Shown here in pieces: positions 56,465 through 64,000 of a DNA stretch of 64,000 nt (within the stretch, counting starts at the first letter, position 1; each line of letters starts with the position of its first letter). This DNA comes from Fulvivirga sediminis (GTDB taxonomy: Bacteria; Bacteroidota; Bacteroidia; Cytophagales; Cyclobacteriaceae), in the NCBI RefSeq assembly GCF_016757215.1, contig NZ_JAESIY010000004.1, positions 248,001-312,000 of the forward strand, written 5' to 3'. The position numbers and the translations under genes are program-made. The notes under the pieces are model-generated. The model was given only the letters and a program-made list of their open reading frames with translations. It was not told where the DNA came from and made no database searches.

Positions 56465-57583
56465 ATGACATTACAGAAGATTGCCATCATTGGCGCAGGC
56501 CCTGCAGGGTGTGCCTGCGCCATCAGGCTCGCACAGATCACTAATTATCAAATTACTATAATCACTACATCAGAAAAAGATTTTTATATAGGTGAATGCG
56601 TGCCGCCAGAAATAAAACACTCTTTAATAACCCTAAATGTTTTCAATGAATTCCTCAATGACCAACATATACCTTCGTTCGGATCTTGCTCTTATTGGGG
56701 CAGCCCAAATCCTGGTTATAATGATTCAATTTTAAACCCGCACGGCCACGGGTGGCACCTCAACCGCAAAAAATTCAACCACTTATTAATGAGCACTGCA
56801 GCTAATAAGCCTAACATTAATTTGATTGATAACTGTACACTTCGAAAAATAACTGATCCCCAGACACTTATATATAAAGATTCTGATGGCCTGCATCATA
56901 CCCTCTCCTTTGATTTTATCATAGATGCCTCTGGGGCAAAAAGTATAGTAGCAAAATCTTTCGGAGAAGTGCAACATCATGATACTTCACTCATATGCAT
57001 TGGCCTGAAGTTTACACAAAAGAAAGCTGTACTACCCTCACACCTCACACAAATAGAAGCTGTAAAAAATGGATGGTGGTACGCCACGAGTCTACCCCAC
57101 AAAGAAGCACTGATAGCCTTATTTACACATTCTACAATTGTAAAAGATTTACACCTCAACCAACTCCACCCTTGGCAAAAAAGGCTACAAAACACCCATA
57201 CAGAAAAATGGCTACAAGACCATCATTACTCGCCTGCGTCAAAAGATTTAATTATGTTTCCCGCTCATTCATTCTGCCTATCCTCTATATATGGAAAAAA
57301 TTGGCTGGCCATTGGAGATGCTGCCATGTGCTATGACCCCATCACCTCAAATGGCATCATTAAAGCTGTAACTGAAGGGATTAGAGCGGCCGAAGCACTT
57401 AAAAATGAAAACTCCTGCCATCAAGATATAAAACACATTAGCAAAGATATCAAAGCCAATTATGACCATTATAGACACGTAAGATCCTTATATTATAACA
57501 TTGAGCAAAGATGGCCCAACAGCCCATTTTGGCAGGTTCTGCAAAAATCAAACTCAAATTTAGCCACGGCACATGCATATTGA
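56465..57583 (+). CDS. lodB: LodB-like FAD-dependent maturation flavoprotein
   Basis: A cytoplasmic flavoprotein of 372 residues in the tryptophan-halogenase-like FAD fold. The FAD motif is IAIIGAGPAGCACAIRLAQ, with the second motif IDASGAKSIVAK and the third NWLAIGDAAMCYDPITSNGIIKA. LodB proteins install the CTQ cofactor in LodA. It starts 5 bases after the LodA-like stop codon. It is convergent with nothing; 227 non-coding bases follow. Confidence 0.92.
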   Translation: MTLQKIAIIGAGPAGCACAIRLAQITNYQITIITTSEKDFYIGECVPPEIKHSLITLNVFNEFLNDQHIPSFGSCSYWGSPNPGYNDSILNPHGHGWHLNRKKFNHLLMSTAANKPNINLIDNCTLRKITDPQTLIYKDSDGLHHTLSFDFIIDASGAKSIVAKSFGEVQHHDTSLICIGLKFTQKKAVLPSHLTQIEAVKNGWWYATSLPHKEALIALFTHSTIVKDLHLNQLHPWQKRLQNTHTEKWLQDHHYSPASKDLIMFPAHSFCLSSIYGKNWLAIGDAAMCYDPITSNGIIKAVTEGIRAAEALKNENSCHQDIKHISKDIKANYDHYRHVRSLYYNIEQRWPNSPFWQVLQKSNSNLATAHAY

Positions 57584-57810
57584 CGGGCGGCCTAAGGATG
57601 GGGAGAAATATTGACAAATTATATTCAAAGGGTTATTTTTAAAACGAAAGATTGCCTTCAAACATCAATCTACTTTCTATTCTATCTTCAGAATCTGAAT
57701 TACTACACTTAAACTTATAAGAACCATCCTTCTGAAGATTACGTTATTAATTACAGGAAAATCAGATAAAGTAAGAAAAATTTGTTACTTTGTATTAAAG
57801 ATTAATAACT

Positions 57811-57972
57811 ATGGATTCACAAGACAAGTCCCAAAAAAGTTTTGTTGCGACATTAACTGAAGCTAATGCAAGAACGCTTCTTACAGCAATAGTACAAAAT
57901 AAGAATCCAAAATACACTATCAGCTTAGATAATAAGCAACTGACTGTAAGAGAATTAGGAAAGGTTTCATAA
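57811..57972 (+). CDS. Small protein of 53 residues
   Basis: A short gene read directly from the sequence: ATG 57811 to TAA 57972. The product is hydrophilic (MDSQDKSQKSFVATLTEANA, then a helix to VQNKNPKYTISL and NKQLTVRELGKVS). It lies 14 bases before the membrane protein gene and would be co-transcribed with it. No family recognised. Codon structure is unbroken but the length leaves some doubt that it is real. Confidence 0.55.
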   Translation: MDSQDKSQKSFVATLTEANARTLLTAIVQNKNPKYTISLDNKQLTVRELGKVS

Positions 57973-57986
57973 TTCCACCTTGATAA

Positions 57987-58784
57987 ATGGGGGTAATTTT
58001 TGGCACAGTTCTCCTTTTTATCATTTTTCTTCCAGGCCTTTTATTTCGCCTAGGCTTCTACTCCCCTCCATATTCCAGAAAACTCACTAATAATGATTTA
58101 AGTAATCAAATTTACTCATCCATTGTTCCAGGTTTGATTATTCAAATTCTAGGAATTTTGATTGTCAATTATTGCACTGATTACAATATCAAATTCAGCC
58201 AAATCATACTAATCATACAGGGAAATTCCAGTTCTCCTGATTACAAAACTCTACTTAAAAATCTTGATAAACTTCAGAATCAAATCATACTTTATAACGT
58301 AACTATTTCTTCAATATCCCTAGCATTAGGAATATTGTTTAAAACGCTAATTAGAAAACTAAAATGTGATAGAAAATCAAGATATTATAGATTTTCAAAC
58401 AGATGGTATTATATCTTTAACGGAGAACTTCTTGATTTCCCCGAAATTCCTGACTCATCCGACGACATCAATGCAAAGGTGGTAGATGCATTGGTATCAG
58501 TGAATGGAGTTAACATTATTTACATTGGATACTTTTATGATTATCAATTAAAGGCGGATGGCTCACTTGATGCAATATTTTTACAATATCCCATGAGAAG
58601 AGATCTGAATGGAAAATCCAATGAATATTATAATATTAACAGCCGCTTTATTGTCTTGAAATATGAAAACATCACAAATCTCAACTTCAGGTATTTCCAC
58701 ATTAACTTTGAAGAAAAAAATGAAATAAAAAAAACGCCTACCTTAGGTAAGCGTTTTTTAAACTTATTCAAAGCATCTGCTTAG
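57987..58784 (+). CDS. Membrane protein of unknown function (DUF6338-like), 265 residues
   Basis: Three membrane segments (about 5-24, 47-66 and 103-122) with a lumen or cytoplasmic tail of about 140 residues. The first (FGTVLLFIIFLPGLLFRLGF) begins the protein, as in DUF6338; the assignment is by eye. The tail (WYYIFNGELLDFPEIPDSSDDINAKVVDALV, then DAIFLQYPMRR) looks beta-rich. It follows the 53-residue gene. A hairpin-plus-T-run lies inside the last 20 codons, overlapping the coding end. Confidence 0.75.
   Translation: MGVIFGTVLLFIIFLPGLLFRLGFYSPPYSRKLTNNDLSNQIYSSIVPGLIIQILGILIVNYCTDYNIKFSQIILIIQGNSSSPDYKTLLKNLDKLQNQIILYNVTISSISLALGILFKTLIRKLKCDRKSRYYRFSNRWYYIFNGELLDFPEIPDSSDDINAKVVDALVSVNGVNIIYIGYFYDYQLKADGSLDAIFLQYPMRRDLNGKSNEYYNINSRFIVLKYENITNLNFRYFHINFEEKNEIKKTPTLGKRFLNLFKASA
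58727..58760 (+). terminator. Terminator-like hairpin inside the end of the membrane protein gene
   Basis: AAAAAACGC-c-TACCT pairs with AGGTA-a-GCGTTTTTT, giving a stem with one internal mismatch and T-runs on both ends. It lies 24 bases upstream of the stop codon and would act in both directions between this gene and the minus-strand copper operon. Confidence 0.65.
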
Positions 58785-58805
58785 CTTTTAGGTAATAATT
58801 GTGAA

Positions 58806-59357
58806 TCACTCAATAGTCTCCTCCACCTTACCGCAGTGGAGCATTTTATCTCCGAAGTAAGGGTTATTTACTTGCTCTTCCATACTTAGCCAGTAGGCTC
58901 CTTCATTATTGAAAGCCATTGGGCAAAACTGACGATAAACAGTGCTTTCATTAGCTTTGGTCGACTTCACCAAATTATAAGTATGCTCAGAAAGGCCGTT
59001 AAAAAACTTGCGCTGAGCCGCTATATCTTTTTCATTAGCTATGTTTTGAGCAGCAGCGTAAATAGCTTCTGCGGTACTAATTCCTTTTGTCTTCAATACA
59101 GCAGCTATTTCACTCGCAGCAGAGCTAGCCTGCTCTACATCACCTTGCACTAAGGCATCTTTCACTTTCATATAAGAAACAAGTACCTTTTGTGCTTCCT
59201 CTTTAGAAATATCTCCTTCTTGCTCTATTTCTTCAGACACCTCCTCAGCGGTAACTTCAGCCTCCTCAGTAGAGCTCGTTTCCTTTTTACTTCCTTCACA
59301 TGCTACCAAGCTTATTGTGAATATTGAAGCGAATAATAATGTTAATAGTGATTTCAT
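58806..59357 (-). CDS. DUF3347 copper-binding lipoprotein
   Basis: A 183-residue lipoprotein with lipobox LVAC (about Cys20) and an acidic linker (about 25-50). The DUF3347 domain (about 55-183) has helical repeats and ends in the signature CPMAFNNEGAYWL, then NNPYFGDKMLHCGKVEE. Such domains occur with Cus-type metal efflux and are thought to bind copper through the conserved CPM and CG cysteines. It is the last gene of the copper operon. The same signature ends the CusB-like protein upstream. Confidence 0.88.
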   Translation of the reverse strand: MKSLLTLLFASIFTISLVACEGSKKETSSTEEAEVTAEEVSEEIEQEGDISKEEAQKVLVSYMKVKDALVQGDVEQASSAASEIAAVLKTKGISTAEAIYAAAQNIANEKDIAAQRKFFNGLSEHTYNLVKSTKANESTVYRQFCPMAFNNEGAYWLSMEEQVNNPYFGDKMLHCGKVEETIE

Positions 59358-59415
59358 TGTTTTAAAGTATTTGGGTTTGTTTTATTTCTATTGTTTATTT
59401 TCTTATTAAGCGCAA

Positions 59416-61140
59416 TTAACGCATTACTTTCGTAACCTCTCCGCAACTAAGCATTGAAGCACCAAAATATGGATTCTCCACTTCTTTTTTAGCACTCAGC
59501 CAGTCAGCCCCCTGGTTATTATCGGCCATAGGGCAGTGCTGCACATATAGGGTTAATTCCTCCGGCTTCATTTCCTGTGTTAAAGCTATTATATTCTTAG
59601 ATACAAGGATAAATTTTTTCCGCAATTGATCGATATCTTTTGACTCTGCCATATCTCCAATTGATGTCTTTAAGGACTTCACATATTTCATCCAAATCAT
59701 GTGTGCATCTCCTTCAAAAACCTCCATTTCTACGTTATTAACAGTTTGGTGTAATGATTTGGTTTCAGCCTGGGCTTGATCAAAATCATCCTTAACCAAA
59801 GCATTTTTCACTAAAAAGTACTGATCAATTATAGACTGTAATGCCGCATTAGCTCCGGCAGAAAGCTTCACACTTTCTGTTTTTTCCTTCGGATTCATCA
59901 TACTGGGTTTACCAGCCAATTGAGCGGCAGCGTCTATACTAAAAGTGCCATATACCACTATTCTATCTCCTGCACTCAGGCCACTTTCTACCGTATATTG
60001 ATCGCCTTTTTCTGGCCCAAGCACCACTTCTCTATATTCAAAGGTGGGCTGATCATAACCTTCCAGCTTCACATAGACTAAAGAGCGCTTCCCAGTCCAC
60101 AAGACCGCTGACTGCGGAATAGTAATGCCTTCTCCTGAATCTTGCTTCTCACCATTCAAAACAGTAGCCTTAACAAACATTTCAGGTTTCAATTTTCCTT
60201 TAGTATTCACCACTTCAGCCCTAATACCAGCCACCCTGTTAGATGGATCAATAAAAGGATCTATGAATGTCACTTTAGCTTTAAAGCTCTCTCCTGGCAA
60301 TGAAGAAACGGTAAATGTAATTACATCACCTTCTGAAATACGTCCTAAATCCTGCTCATAGGCATCCAAAATCACCCAAAGCTTGCTCAGATCTACAATC
60401 CCGAATAAGGGCTCTCCCTTTTTCACATGCTTTCCTGAAGAGGCATAAAGCTTCTGCACCACCCCAGAATAATGAGACCTAAGCGGCAAAGCCATACTCA
60501 CCTTACCTTCTGCTTCAATCTTATTAATCTCACTTTCGGCCAATTGAAAATTCTTCAACTTATTTCTAACGGCATTATAGAGTTCCGGATTAGAATCTTT
60601 GTTTTTAGCAGCCTCCAACAACTCCTGCTGAGCCATTATGAATTCAGGTGAATATATTGATGCCAATACCTGACCTTTTTTCACCTTTTCACCAGTGAAA
60701 TTCACATACAACTTCTCTATTCTACCATTAAAGTGAGCTGAAATAAGAGAAACATTCCTTTCATCAGCCTCAATCTTTCCGCTTAGTTGAAGGTTCTTTG
60801 AAGCCGCTTCGCCGGATCCTACTACTACCGTCTGCACATTAGCCAGCGCTATGGCCGATTCACTCATTTGCAAAGCATCATTAGCCACCAGCTTACCTCT
60901 ATTTTCACTAAGCGGTATAAGCTCCATACCACAAATAGGGCATTTACCAGGCTTATTCTGCCTTATTTGAGGATGCATAGAACAAGTCCAGACTGTTGCT
61001 TCTGCTGATGCCGCCTCTTCTGAATGCTGATGCTGTTCTGACTCTCCTCCAAAGAGTAAACTGCCAAGTACAACTCCTACAACCAGAGCTGCCAGCATTA
61101 ATAATATTGTTGATTTATTTATTTGCATGATCAGTATCAA
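59416..61140 (-). CDS. cusB: CusB-like efflux adaptor with heavy-metal-binding and DUF3347 domains
   Basis: A periplasmic membrane-fusion subunit of 574 residues. A membrane anchor (about 10-28) is followed by a heavy-metal-binding domain (about 50-85: TWTCSMHPQIRQNKPGKCPI, then CGMELIPL), the HlyD-type adaptor (GKIEADERNVSLISAHFNGR, GEKVKKGQVLASIYSPEF) and a C-terminal DUF3347 domain (CPMADNNQGADWLSA, NPYFGASMLSCGEV). It bridges the CusA pump and CusC channel. Its first 26 bases overlap the CusC-like gene end. The extra C-terminal domain is the notable addition relative to E. coli CusB. Confidence 0.93.
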   Translation of the reverse strand: MILIMQINKSTILLMLAALVVGVVLGSLLFGGESEQHQHSEEAASAEATVWTCSMHPQIRQNKPGKCPICGMELIPLSENRGKLVANDALQMSESAIALANVQTVVVGSGEAASKNLQLSGKIEADERNVSLISAHFNGRIEKLYVNFTGEKVKKGQVLASIYSPEFIMAQQELLEAAKNKDSNPELYNAVRNKLKNFQLAESEINKIEAEGKVSMALPLRSHYSGVVQKLYASSGKHVKKGEPLFGIVDLSKLWVILDAYEQDLGRISEGDVITFTVSSLPGESFKAKVTFIDPFIDPSNRVAGIRAEVVNTKGKLKPEMFVKATVLNGEKQDSGEGITIPQSAVLWTGKRSLVYVKLEGYDQPTFEYREVVLGPEKGDQYTVESGLSAGDRIVVYGTFSIDAAAQLAGKPSMMNPKEKTESVKLSAGANAALQSIIDQYFLVKNALVKDDFDQAQAETKSLHQTVNNVEMEVFEGDAHMIWMKYVKSLKTSIGDMAESKDIDQLRKKFILVSKNIIALTQEMKPEELTLYVQHCPMADNNQGADWLSAKKEVENPYFGASMLSCGEVTKVMR

Positions 61141-62449
61141 TGTTTTTAGCCCATAATTTTTCTAATAATGCTATCGCTATTTGTAAGTCGGCTCCGGCTT
61201 TATCTAGCGCCAACTCATAACGAAGCACCTGCTGCTCTATATCCAGCACTTTCTCATAACTGCCTTCACCACCAGCATAAGCCTGAGTGATAATGTTTGA
61301 GGCCTGCCGAGACTGAACCAGAAGCTCTGCATACAATAGACGCTTGCGATCAGCATCCTTATATTGATTAATAGCTTGCACCAGCTGAGCCTCTAAAGAA
61401 TTCTTCTTTTGCTCAATTTCTTGCTGCAAGCTCTGCTGCATATAATCTACTTCGCTAATTTTCGCCTTGTATTTTTTCCTGTAAATAGGAATACTCAGGG
61501 TAGCCATGGGCATTAAAATATCTTGTCCGTTTTGCGGCACGTCCATATCTGTTCTTGGGGTCACTAAACCATAGCTTACCCCCACGCCAAATGAAGGCTG
61601 CCCCTCTTTCTGCGCAATAACCTTTTGAGAATTTAAAGCGGTATTTCGTTGATATAAAGCATTCAATTCAGGGTTTTTCAATAGAATACTATCCATCAGC
61701 ACCTGATCATCCCAGACTAGCTCTGCACTAACCAGACTATCCTGCACCTCCACTTTTTCGTTTACAGAATGGTTGAGCAAGGTATTAAAGCGAGCGGATT
61801 GGGTTTGCTGTATATCGAGCAACATTTCTAACTGAGCTTGCCTTTCCTTTGCTTCCATTTGCACTTGAAGCACATCTACCATAGAGCCTTCTCCTCCTTC
61901 TATTCTGCTTAAGCTTACTTTCTCGTCTCGCTTCAAAATATCAAGATAACGACGCGTGGTGTTTATACTTTTTTGAGTAACATAAAGCTGATAATAAGCT
62001 GATTTCACCTCATAGAACAGTTCATTTTTCACTTTTAGAAACTCTTGGTAACTCACTTCAGCCTGCTGTGAAGCGGCATCTTTTTTAGCAGCAAGAGTAC
62101 CAAACCATGGAAATGATTGTGAAAGCTCTATTCCCATTACCCTTTCCCCTACCCTCGTTTCTGTAGGTAAGATGGCATAGCTCAAGCTGGCTTTAGGGTC
62201 TGGCAAAGCCCCCACTTGTGGCACTTTTTGAAGATCAGCATAATAGCGATTAAACTGAGCCTGCAACCCGGGGTTATGCTCAGCTGCTTCTTGCAGATAC
62301 TCATTTAACTGACCAAAGGACATATTATTGATGAATAAGAAGAATAACGTTATCATTATTCCTTTTACCCAAATAAGATAATTGCTCAATGTATTTTTCC
62401 TAAGCTGAAAATCACCATTCATGGTATCGAATTTTTTAAATCTATTCAT
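61115..62449 (-). CDS. cusC: CusC-like outer-membrane efflux channel (TolC family)
   Basis: An outer-membrane factor of 444 residues. A membrane signal (about 28-48) is followed by the repeated helical and strand layout of TolC proteins (ELSQSFPWFGTLAAKKDAAS, VKSAYYQLYVTQKSINTTRR, GEGSMVDVLQVQMEAKERQ, LQEEI-type coiled stretches). ELSQSFPWFG is the typical opening of metal-efflux outer-membrane factors. It overlaps the CusA-like gene end by 8 bases and the CusB-like start by 26, so the three are co-translated. Confidence 0.92.
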   Translation of the reverse strand: MNRFKKFDTMNGDFQLRKNTLSNYLIWVKGIMITLFFLFINNMSFGQLNEYLQEAAEHNPGLQAQFNRYYADLQKVPQVGALPDPKASLSYAILPTETRVGERVMGIELSQSFPWFGTLAAKKDAASQQAEVSYQEFLKVKNELFYEVKSAYYQLYVTQKSINTTRRYLDILKRDEKVSLSRIEGGEGSMVDVLQVQMEAKERQAQLEMLLDIQQTQSARFNTLLNHSVNEKVEVQDSLVSAELVWDDQVLMDSILLKNPELNALYQRNTALNSQKVIAQKEGQPSFGVGVSYGLVTPRTDMDVPQNGQDILMPMATLSIPIYRKKYKAKISEVDYMQQSLQQEIEQKKNSLEAQLVQAINQYKDADRKRLLYAELLVQSRQASNIITQAYAGGEGSYEKVLDIEQQVLRYELALDKAGADLQIAIALLEKLWAKNIDTDHANK

Positions 62450-64000
62450 CTTTAACCCTCCTTTCTTGCCACATACTGAAAAGCACGGGCACTACAAACA
62501 TGGTCATTACTTGTAGCAGCATACCGCCAAAAGCAGGAATAGCCATTGGCACCATAATATCAGAACCTTTACCTGTAGAAGACAGCACAGGAAGTAACGC
62601 TATGATAGCCGTAGCGGCTGTCATCATAGCAGGCCTTACGCGCATCATCCCGGCGTGCAATACCGCTTTTCGCACTTCTTTTTTGGTGGCTGGCTTCTCC
62701 CTTTCAAAGGTTTGGGTAAGGTAAGTACCCATGATAACGCCATCATCAGTAGCGATTCCAAATAAGGCAATAAAGCCAACCCACACCGCCACACTTAGAT
62801 TAATAGTGTGAATCTGAAAGAGATCTCTCAGATTAGTTCCTGCTACAGAAAAGTCCATAAACCAGCCTTGACCATAAAGCCAAATCATTATAAAGCCACC
62901 TGAAAAAGCTACAAATATGCCGCTAAACACCATGGCTGACATAGTCACTGATTTGAACTGAAAATATAAAATCAGGAAAATAATGATTAATGATAGCGGC
63001 ACCACAATCAGCAATCGCTGTGTAGCCCTAACCTGGTTTTCATAGTTCCCTGTAAACTGATAGCTCACCCCAGCGGGAATTTCCACTGCACCTTCATCAA
63101 TCTTTTGCTGAATAGCCGCCTGAGCTTGCTCCACCACATCAACTTCGGCAAAGCCTTCTTTCATGTCAAAAATGACATAGCTGACCAAAAAGGTATTCTC
63201 ACTTTTAACGTTTTGAGGTCCCTGCGTATATTTTATAGTTGCTAATTGCCCCAATGGAATCTGAGCCCCTGAGGGAGTCGGGATCAAAACATCTTTAACG
63301 GCCTGCGGACTATCACGAAACTCTCTGGCATAGCGAACCCGCACAGCAAAACGCTCCCGGCCTTCTACCGTAGAAGTTTGCTCCATACCACCGATAGTAC
63401 CGCTGATGTAGCTCTGTACATCCTGAATGGTAAGCCCATACCTACCAATGGCTTCTCTATCAATATCTATATTTAAATAAGGTTTACCCACTACCCGATC
63501 CGCAAAAACGGTAGGTGCATCTATACTCGGCACCTGTTTAAGCACTTTTTCAATCTCAAAACCTACCTTTTCAATGGTTTTTAAGTCTGGCCCATATACT
63601 TTGATACCCATGGGAGCCCGCATACCGGTTTGCAACATCACCAGCCTGGTTTGTATGGGTTGCAGTTTCGGGGCAGAGGTGAGCCCGGGATAATCAGATT
63701 GAGCTACAATTTGCTCCCAAATATCATCTGGCGATTGAATTTCAGGACGCCACTGACGGAAGTATTCTCCACCTGGATCCTTGATAAGGCTTTGTGTATC
63801 CAATTGTAAAAGATCTCCTTTTTGAGGATAATATAAATCGCCATTTTTTAATTCAAAAGCCCCCTCTTTATTCACTTTAAAGCGCTGCCGTTGACCATCT
63901 TCATCCAAGATATACTCAGATTTATAGTTGATGATGTTTTCAAACATAGAAACAGGTGCAGGATCCAGCGCACTATTGGTTCTCCCCCACTTTCCAACTA
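62442..64000 (-). CDS. cusA: CusA-like heavy-metal RND transporter, C-terminal part (cut by window end)
   Basis: The frame remains open to the window edge at 64000, so this is the C-terminal half of a pump of about 1000+ residues; about 518 codons are seen. It contains GRTNSALDPAPVSMFENI at the edge, RPEIQSPDDIWEQIV, MRAPMGIKVYGPDLKTIEK and a membrane region with FGIATDDGVIMGTYLTQTFE, the HME-RND family motif in the Bacteroidetes form. Final helices end in WQERRVKDE. It would export Cu(I)/Ag(I) with the CusB and CusC subunits encoded just after it. Confidence 0.93.
   Translation of the reverse strand, partial: VGKWGRTNSALDPAPVSMFENIINYKSEYILDEDGQRQRFKVNKEGAFELKNGDLYYPQKGDLLQLDTQSLIKDPGGEYFRQWRPEIQSPDDIWEQIVAQSDYPGLTSAPKLQPIQTRLVMLQTGMRAPMGIKVYGPDLKTIEKVGFEIEKVLKQVPSIDAPTVFADRVVGKPYLNIDIDREAIGRYGLTIQDVQSYISGTIGGMEQTSTVEGRERFAVRVRYAREFRDSPQAVKDVLIPTPSGAQIPLGQLATIKYTQGPQNVKSENTFLVSYVIFDMKEGFAEVDVVEQAQAAIQQKIDEGAVEIPAGVSYQFTGNYENQVRATQRLLIVVPLSLIIIFLILYFQFKSVTMSAMVFSGIFVAFSGGFIMIWLYGQGWFMDFSVAGTNLRDLFQIHTINLSVAVWVGFIALFGIATDDGVIMGTYLTQTFEREKPATKKEVRKAVLHAGMMRVRPAMMTAATAIIALLPVLSSTGKGSDIMVPMAIPAFGGMLLQVMTMFVVPVLFSMWQERRVKDE

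Overview
This 64 kb window comes from a member of the Bacteroidota, most likely order Cytophagales (a Fulvivirga-like marine or soil gliding bacterium is my best guess). The evidence is the low G+C and the type of genes: Bacteroidetes-style lipoproteins, promoters of the form TTG-N19-TAnnTTTG, a PHP-type phosphatase paired with a Wzc-like kinase, OmpA/SPOR-like envelope proteins, a LodA-type quinoprotein, and remnants of a flexirubin/dialkylresorcinol locus. There are two tRNAs (Arg-CCT, Ala-GGC). I found no rRNA, insertion sequence, prophage or CRISPR array.

Layout. 0.1-2.6 kb: tRNA-Arg, a small hypothetical gene, an XRE regulator and hflX. 2.7-9.3 kb: an exopolysaccharide block with a GT4 glycosyltransferase, rfbC, a Wza-like exporter, a Wzc-like tyrosine autokinase, its PHP phosphatase and an SDR epimerase, several of them starting at TTG or GTG and overlapping. 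9.4-13.3 kb: a tightly coupled operon of a TPR protein, a ComA-like phosphosulfolactate synthase, a DUF368/PopT undecaprenyl-phosphate translocase and aroE. 13.5-20.8 kb: a stand-alone 2037-residue type I polyketide synthase (KS-AT-DH-KR-ACP-TE) followed by a lipocalin-like gene and a small SpoIIAA-like gene. 21-29.3 kb: uvrB, an HtrA protease, an ALDH7-type dehydrogenase, an orphan response regulator, a helical protein, tRNA-Ala and an NlpC/P60 lipoprotein. 29.4-36.4 kb: a GlcD-GlcF fusion oxidoreductase, a TPR histidine kinase and asnB. 36.4-43.2 kb (minus strand): tandem OmpA-like paralogues (one with a 13-codon AGT microsatellite), pbpC, a GNAT acetyltransferase and small envelope proteins.

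43.4-44.5 kb carries no intact gene. Read on the minus strand with frameshifts allowed, it is a decayed pigment locus: the N-terminal part of a DarA-like dialkylresorcinol enzyme joined to the C-terminal part of a ketosynthase, followed by the N-terminal part of a second ketosynthase-like protein. 44.5-48.6 kb: a surviving small secreted protein and a pair of large secreted proteins of unknown function. 48.7-52.7 kb: glutathione peroxidase, a PL9-like pectate lyase, a membrane class III nucleotide cyclase and a small secreted protein. 53-57.6 kb: a three-gene quinoprotein operon (mono-haem lipoprotein, LodA-like CTQ oxidase, LodB-like flavoprotein). 57.8-58.8 kb: a 53-residue protein plus a membrane protein. 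58.8-64 kb (minus strand): a copper/silver efflux operon, cusA (cut by the window end)-cusC-cusB and a DUF3347 lipoprotein.

The observations I rate highest are the darA/ketosynthase graveyard, the single-module PKS with an abnormal ketoreductase nucleotide-binding loop, the LodA/LodB operon with a dedicated haem lipoprotein, and the undescribed translationally coupled 333/771-residue secreted pair. All assignments come from reading the sequence by eye; no database search was possible.
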